From the NCBI GenBank assembly GCA_946406115.1, contig OX291557.1:15532501-15596500 (forward strand): a DNA stretch of 64,000 nucleotides, in the 5' to 3' direction. Both the position numbers and the translations under genes were made by a program. The notes beneath the pieces were generated by a model. It did no database searches. It was not told the DNA's origin and saw only the letters and a list, made by a program, of their open reading frames with translations. Positions 58,451 through 64,000 of the stretch are shown here, piece by piece (within the stretch, counting starts at the first letter, position 1; each line of letters begins with the position of its first letter). This DNA comes from Apoda limacodes. Lineage: Eukaryota > Arthropoda > Insecta > Lepidoptera > Limacodidae.

Positions 58451-58512
58451 TATAAAAGCAAGAAACAGCAGCGGCGGTCAGAACCCGGTATATACTATTA
58501 TCTGTGAACCCG
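58451..58512 (+). promoter_or_regulatory. Candidate core promoter and non-coding first exon
   Basis: TATAAAAG at 58451-58458 and an initiator GTCAGA whose A (58480) is 29 bases downstream, in a locally GC-rich patch (58405-58480). A donor-like CCCG|GTGAGA follows at 58512. No coding exon could be attached downstream within the window. Confidence 0.5.
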
Positions 58513-60060
58513 GTGAGAGTTAGCTACTTTGTAGATAGGTTTTTACTTGCGTGCTAGCGACCACAGTATAGATAATAGCTCTGCATGGTGCGACCTGTGC
58601 GTCACGGAGTTTTTACTCGAATTGGTTTAGCTGCTCTTATGTGATGCGTGACAAGCATTCCAAAATTAATTGCAATAGATAGTGCTCTATCTGATTCCGC
58701 CAAACCACCTATTTGTTTCTCGCAAATGTTGTCAAAGCGCGAAATTTTCGCTAATGCAGTTGTATTATATACCTATATTATCATAAAAGCTGCTGACGAG
58801 TAAAGAAACAGATGGTTGCTGACGTCTTACGTTATTTTGAAAATATCATTTAATTTCTTAATGTTGCCAAGCGTAAGGGTGTCATTTGGCTCGCGATGCG
58901 TACAACGACAGCAAAATCACAAAACTTAGGTACTCATAAGAATGTTAACGTTCCGCGCTTGGTTGTTCATGCTCAACAGATGTGTAAACCCTTTGCTGAA
59001 TCCTAATCACTAGGCTAGAGCAGGGAAGTTTGCTGCAAAGGTACCTATCTATTTTGAGGATGATGTAAGAAAGACAATGAAAGTATCTTTATGTTTCACT
59101 AGAAACGAGCGTCGATTCTGTTGCAATCTGCAACACAGCAAGAAATATTAATACGAAAAAGTACAATCGCAAACAAAAATGGATATTTCAGTTAAAAAAT
59201 GTAAGTGGTGGCTAATATTTGGAACAGTCCCGGTACCAAAGTTCAGCCACCCCGGCTTATATATGGCACTCCATACAAACAAATGGACCAAACGTCAGCC
59301 CTCTATTAAATTCTAAATCCAGGGGAAAATTTACTTAATTTTTCTTACTAATGTGTGAAATATTTAAACTTGTTCCCTTAAATTAATAAAACATATCTTT
59401 GCATCAAAGTTAGTGAAATATCGCTTATTAAGTGTCCAGCAAAATCACGCGTTTTTGTTGAATTTTGTATGTATTGGCTCATCAATCAGTGAAATAGTTA
59501 TTGAAAGAACCCTAACGAAGGGATAGGCATGATAATTAGCAGATTACGTCGTAAATATATATTCTTTTCAAAAATAGACCATAGTTGAAGATGTTACTTC
59601 TTATTTATCACAGAAAAATGCACGCCCGGCTGATGATTGGGGAGAGGCTGGTAATAGGAGCATTCACCCTATGAACAATAGACAAATATTTGTTCTCCGA
59701 GTTTCTTTGATAGGTAGTATATAACTAAAACTCTAAAAATGAGTACGTGTAAATCAAACGCCACAAAAATCGATTACTTATTTCATTGAGGCGTTTCACA
59801 ATATTAATGTAATATCATGTAGGTACCTAGTTGCTTGGTTTTCTACAATTTTAAACTAACACAAATTTAAATTTTAAGCTTTAGCTGAACATACTGTGCC
59901 TAGGAAAGCGATTAATATTTTGTAATAAACTTTAATATTTTTTTTAATAAGTGTTATTTTTTGGACATTGTTGACGGTCATGTAAGGTAATTAGTGTAAC
60001 CACAGAACATTGTAAGACGAGAATGAAGTGCTATATTACTTCAAAAATTTGGAAAATCCA
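58513..60060. other. Unassigned stretch
   Basis: About 1.5 kb with no recognised gene or repeat. A short frame at 59178 (MDISVKK before GTAAGT) is too small to support. Confidence 0.4.
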
Positions 60061-60061
60061 A

Positions 60062-60250
60062 AAGTGCACGCCTCATAGCGGTCATTCACATTTAAAAAAA
60101 AAAATCTAAAACAAAAACTTATGTTTTTTAAAATAAAATAACAAATAAGGTGAGGAAAAAATAAAATAACAAATAAGTTTCGAAAGACTGGGTTTTTTGA
60201 CATGTCGAGAGTAGAGCACTACCTCACCGCTCCGCTTATGAGGCGTGCAA
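60062..60250. repeat. MITE-like inverted repeat
   Basis: TGCACGCCTCATAGCGG (60064) and its reverse complement CCGCTTATGAGGCGTGCA (to 60248) with one base difference. A 20-bp direct repeat AAAATAAAATAACAAATAAG occurs twice inside (60127, 60160). Confidence 0.75.
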
Positions 60251-60810
60251 TAATACCCAGAACGTCCAGAACCGATGTCGCCGCGCCGCACTACATTCGA
60301 AATTTTGAATGAGCAATGCCTTAGCTAATCTTGATCACAGAGGGCGGGGGCCAGTTTGAAAAGTATTAGGTTGGAGCTGTGTCGATAAATTCATATCGAT
60401 GGATTTGGTGAATGAAGATCTGTCTTGTGGTTCAATTTGCAAACTATAAAATTCTGAATCAATTTTTTTACCACATAAGTGACTATAAAATATAAACTTA
60501 TGAACCAACGTTACAAACCATAAATTGCCATTGCATTACCACGCAGGCACTACTACATTTAAGCTGTTATGTGAGCTGTAAAAGACTTGTACCGAATAAG
60601 TATGGAGCTTGGTATTTTATTTCCAAGTAAGTTTAACCAGCGTCAACGTTTGTAGTTAAGTAAAGAACCTAACAAAATAATAAAACTGAATATTGAGACC
60701 TAAATTAAAAATTAAAATTGATTTTCATAAATGTATTATTCATAGTCAATTATCAGCATAGGCTAATAATAATAATAATATTATGTACATTAGGTAAAAT
60801 TTGCTAGTGG
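60251..60810. other. Unassigned stretch
   Basis: No gene or repeat recognised apart from a short (AAT)n near 60768. Confidence 0.4.
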
Positions 60811-61032
60811 TTTTCTGTGAATTGCGGGTCCGGGAAGGAATAAGTAGAAGGATTGTTTTGGTTGTGGAGTTTCCGGATTTTAGGTGCTCTTTAGGGTGAT
60901 TCTACTCATAAGCTGGTTAAAAACTAACCAGCGTATGAGTGGATTTGTTTTGGAGAGCGCTTGAAGTCTAGAAATTCTGTAGCAAAGGCAAAATTTTTTT
61001 TGTTTTTTTTTGGACCTGCAATTCACAGAAAA
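60811..61032. repeat. MITE-like inverted repeat with inner hairpin
   Basis: Termini TTTTCTGTGAATTGCGGGTC (60811) and inverted GACCTGCAATTCACAGAAAA (to 61032). An inner dyad ACTCATAAGCTGGTTA / TAACCAGCGTATGAGT lies at 60904-60941. Confidence 0.85.
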
Positions 61033-62189
61033 TCATTAATAAATTTCTTTTAGTACCAAAATGGAACAACTCTCATAAGCAACGATAAGACTGACGAATA
61101 AATAAATAGGTACTAAAAAGATAGACAGCTAAAAGATATCCACACTATTTGATATAACGAGTGTTTTATATTTGAATTAAATGATACATATGTACATAAA
61201 CATGTCCATGAAAGCAATACGTTGGGGCATCGCAACACTACCAGAAAGACACGCGGTGATCATACGACTCTGTCGTCCACAGCATTATACAATACATTGC
61301 TCTCTAAAAACGGTAAGGACACGCTCATAGTTGCAACTGTGGGGAGTACTGTGAGTAATGTATATTTTTTATATTTAAATATTTTAGGACGTTCTTTTTC
61401 GACTACACTTTTGATTTTACGTATTTTATTCTTTAAAATCATATAAATACGTATTCTTGTACCTATCGGTGAGATATATCCCTCTTTTTTGAGCTATTTA
61501 ACACCTAGCTTTTTGTTCTTTATGTCTAAAAGTCTTCTTTACGAAGCTACACCAAGCGATAAAGGCTGCGAGTAACTAAAAATCACATTCGTGAGCTTTG
61601 AGCGGTAAGTATAAAGTATTGCATCACCACGAGTTTTAGTAGTTTTCAGAAGGTTTTTTATGGTAATTAAGGGCGTTTATTGAACGGGAGGATCTTGGAA
61701 TCAATTTATAAAAAAGGAAAAAAAAATACTTTGCTGTCAAACTCCAGAACCAAAAAACAAAACAGCGTGTTCAGTGGGAAAAAAATTACCCTAAAACGAA
61801 TTGTAAAAAAAGATTCTATAAACCAAACAACAAAAAAAAATAAGAATCGACATAATAGGTGTACAGAATAGAGGATACTCCCATTTTCATGCTATGGGTT
61901 CTTTAATATTGCATTTGAAGAAAAAATCAGAAGACAGACAAACACTCAAAAGTTGCCGAGGAAAAAACTATCACAGCAAAAAATAGTATCTTTGTTATAT
62001 TTACACTAAATCCAACCACAGAACGTATACTGCCCGACCGGCCCAATCGGAAACAAATACCACCAATAAATTAAGAAACACATTGACTTTGAATAAACTG
62101 CACCGGAAAATATCAACTACTGCATCAAAATCTACAGTTGATCAGTATACAATAGGAAACCTATAAATAAGCTGTACGACTACTACCTT
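61033..62189. other. Unassigned stretch with a weak exon candidate
   Basis: No gene is secure. On the minus strand an acceptor CTCACAG at 61355-61349 is followed by a frame reading PTVATMSVSLPFLESNV to a TGA at 61262; it is not linked to anything else. The rest is AT-rich. Confidence 0.35.
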
Positions 62190-64000
62190 AATTACGAAAC
62201 TAATGATAAAGCAAATAAAAACAGTGACAACGAAATGGCTATTATTTTTATTTATAGTCTACTTTAGTACGCCTAAAAAAAAAAGTTGCATATGTGCCTC
62301 GTAGGCAAAAGCCCAATTACCCAACAAGCGCCGAAATAACCCCACAAAAGGATAACATCAATTCACGGTTTTTTTTTCATTTATGATCCACTTAAGTACA
62401 CCTGAAAAAGGTTACTGAAGCTGTGATAACAGGAGAAGAAATCTGTTAATAAAGAATAAAAAGAAACGTAAGTAAGTCTACTATAAGATAAATAAATTCC
62501 ATCACTCTACCTTTTGACACCTAATTAAATACGCCTAAAAAAGTAACTAAAGTTATGGATATTAAACCCGAACAATGCCAACAAATAATCAAAAGTGCTG
62601 GAAAATTCACACGAAGCCCCAGCATAATTTGTTACCCATTTGATCAAGTACGCCTGAAAAAAGTCACAAAAAAACTAACACGTAATCGTTGGGACTCAGC
62701 TACAAAAGAATAAATCTACTTTATGAGTATTGAGTTCTACTTATTATTTAATTAGGTACGCCTGAAGATAGTGACTGAAACTATGGGAATTGAGAGGCGT
62801 GATAGAATATTGCCATATAAAGAAACAAAAAACGCAAAGGTTTGACGTTCGCTTCAGATGATTTAAACTTCTTCATTGGTTATTTCCATTTATGATCTAT
62901 TTAGGTACGCCTGAAAACAGTAACTAAAGCTATGCAATAAAGGACACAGAAACTAAACGGTCAATAAAGAAACAAAAACGTCAACGGTTGGAACACTCCC
63001 TTAAAACAACGAAATTATTTCACTGGTTACATACATTTATGATTCCTTTAAAAAAAACCTGATTATTGAGATTCACCTATAGAAGAATGAAACTACTGCA
63101 TTAATATCTCCATTCATAATTAACCTGAAGTATGTTTGAAAATAATAACTAAAGCTCTAAGGAATAGGGAGCTAAAACAGAATACTGCCAACAAAGAAAC
63201 AAAAACGCAAGAGTTTGACGTTCTCTTCACAAGTATTAAGTTACTTTAATTTAAATTTAAATTATTTTCATTTAAAATCTACTTAGGTTCCACGCCTTTA
63301 AACAGTAACTGAAGACATGCAAAAAGAACACTGAAATTGAAAGCTGTCAATAAAGAAGCAAAAACTTAAATGTATGAAATACTCGTACTCCCTTAAAACA
63401 TCGAAATTATTTTATTGGTTAAATTTATCTATGACCTACTTAAAAAATGCAATTGTTGGAATTCTGTCTACTACAGTTAGCTACAATGGAATGTCACTAC
63501 TTTATGACTGTTTCAATTTATCACTTAATTCGATATGCCTGAAAATAGTTACTGAGCTATGGGAATAGGAAGCTGAAACTGAACACAAAGAAACGAAAAA
63601 CTCCATGGTTGGAATACTTCCTTAATAACAAAAAAAAATCTTGGTTATATTAATTTATGATTTTACTAGGTATGCCTTAAAAGTTTCTAAAGCTACGGGA
63701 AATAGGATAGCGAAACCGAAAATTACAGATAAACAAACAAAAACGCATATGTTGGATACCTCCTTAAAAGATCGACGTTACACTTCTCTAACTAACTCCA
63801 CTTATGATAAACTTAAAAAAGGAACTGAAGCTACGATAAAGGACAAAGAAACTGAAAATATGTCAATAAATAATAATAAAAAAACAGCAACAATTTAATA
63901 TTGTGCTACAATGTAATTCAGCTACGCCATTAAATTTTTTTATGTTTTAATCTCATCAAGTACGAACAATAATAAATGAAGCTTTGTAAAAAGGACGCCA
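62190..64000. repeat. Degenerate tandem array, units of about 110-150 bp, running off the window
   Basis: The core TACGCCTGAAAA (or close variants) recurs near 62266, 62397, 62530, 62648, 62756, 62903, 63283 (variant), 63529 and 63667, each followed by AGTAACTAAAGCTATG-like sequence, CAATAAAGAAACAAAAACG, and TTATTTCATTGGTTA before the next unit. Units near 63045, 63130, 63430, 63810 and 63950 are more decayed. About 13-14 units. Not coding: the shared core contains stops in the frame that is open in single units. Confidence 0.8.

Noticed and set aside
61680..61871. 63-codon Lys-rich frame
   Set aside because: Low-complexity A-rich sequence; no homologous pattern or splice context.
63641..63898. 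85-codon frame within the right-edge array
   Set aside because: Equivalent frames in sister units contain stops at the conserved TACGCCTGA core.
1..64000. CRISPR arrays, bacterial operons, Shine-Dalgarno sites
   Set aside because: Sequence is eukaryotic nuclear; no repeat-spacer pattern. The compact gene block at the left is a Polinton.

Overview
The window is animal nuclear DNA, most likely from a moth or butterfly (Lepidoptera). Evidence: a long host gene split by GT-AG introns, a cuticular-protein gene with an arthropod TATA/initiator promoter, and many jockey/CR1-type and RTE-type LINE relics, tRNA-headed SINEs, hAT, pogo and integrase-type DNA elements of the kind that crowd lepidopteran introns. 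Species cannot be named from the sequence.

Backbone: about 49 kb of the window (56698 down to 7939, minus strand) is one host gene, IFT172, the largest subunit of the intraflagellar transport B complex. I assembled 21 coding exons (994 codons) whose splice phases all agree, from the initiator Met to about the middle of the TPR solenoid. A 13-bp RFX X-box lies 85 bp upstream of the start codon, as expected for a cilium gene. The last roughly 750 codons are not in the window.

Left edge (1-5306): the late part of a Maverick/Polinton (adintovirus-like) element. It holds the tail of an unidentified ORF, a DDE integrase with chromodomain, a penton-like minor capsid protein, a small basic pX/pVI-like protein, a double-jelly-roll-type major capsid protein and an adenain-like protease on the plus strand, then two unidentified convergent ORFs on the minus strand. 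Polymerase and packaging ATPase are not present and should lie to the left. Between the Polinton and IFT172 exon 21 are degenerate tandem repeats, a 14-unit 21-bp minisatellite and a LINE relic.

IFT172 introns: intron 1 (43308-56659) holds a 3.05-kb near-perfect giant palindrome (44438-47485), a shorter relative of it (55391-56505), a frameshifted cuticular-protein gene on the opposite strand, a TIR element with a basic N-terminal exon (51002-52192), a 480-bp tandem array and LINE fragments. Intron 12 holds an integrase-type (Ginger/KRBA2-like) DNA transposon with about 220-bp TIRs and a tRNA-like unit inside a foldback. Intron 13 holds a broken pogo-like transposase and a LINE-in-LINE nest. 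Several introns hold satellite-like arrays.

Right edge (56.8-64 kb): no protein gene is securely recognised. It has a duplicated approximately 200-bp repeat, a TATA/initiator promoter candidate at 58451, two MITE-like inverted repeats and a degenerate tandem array running off the end of the window.
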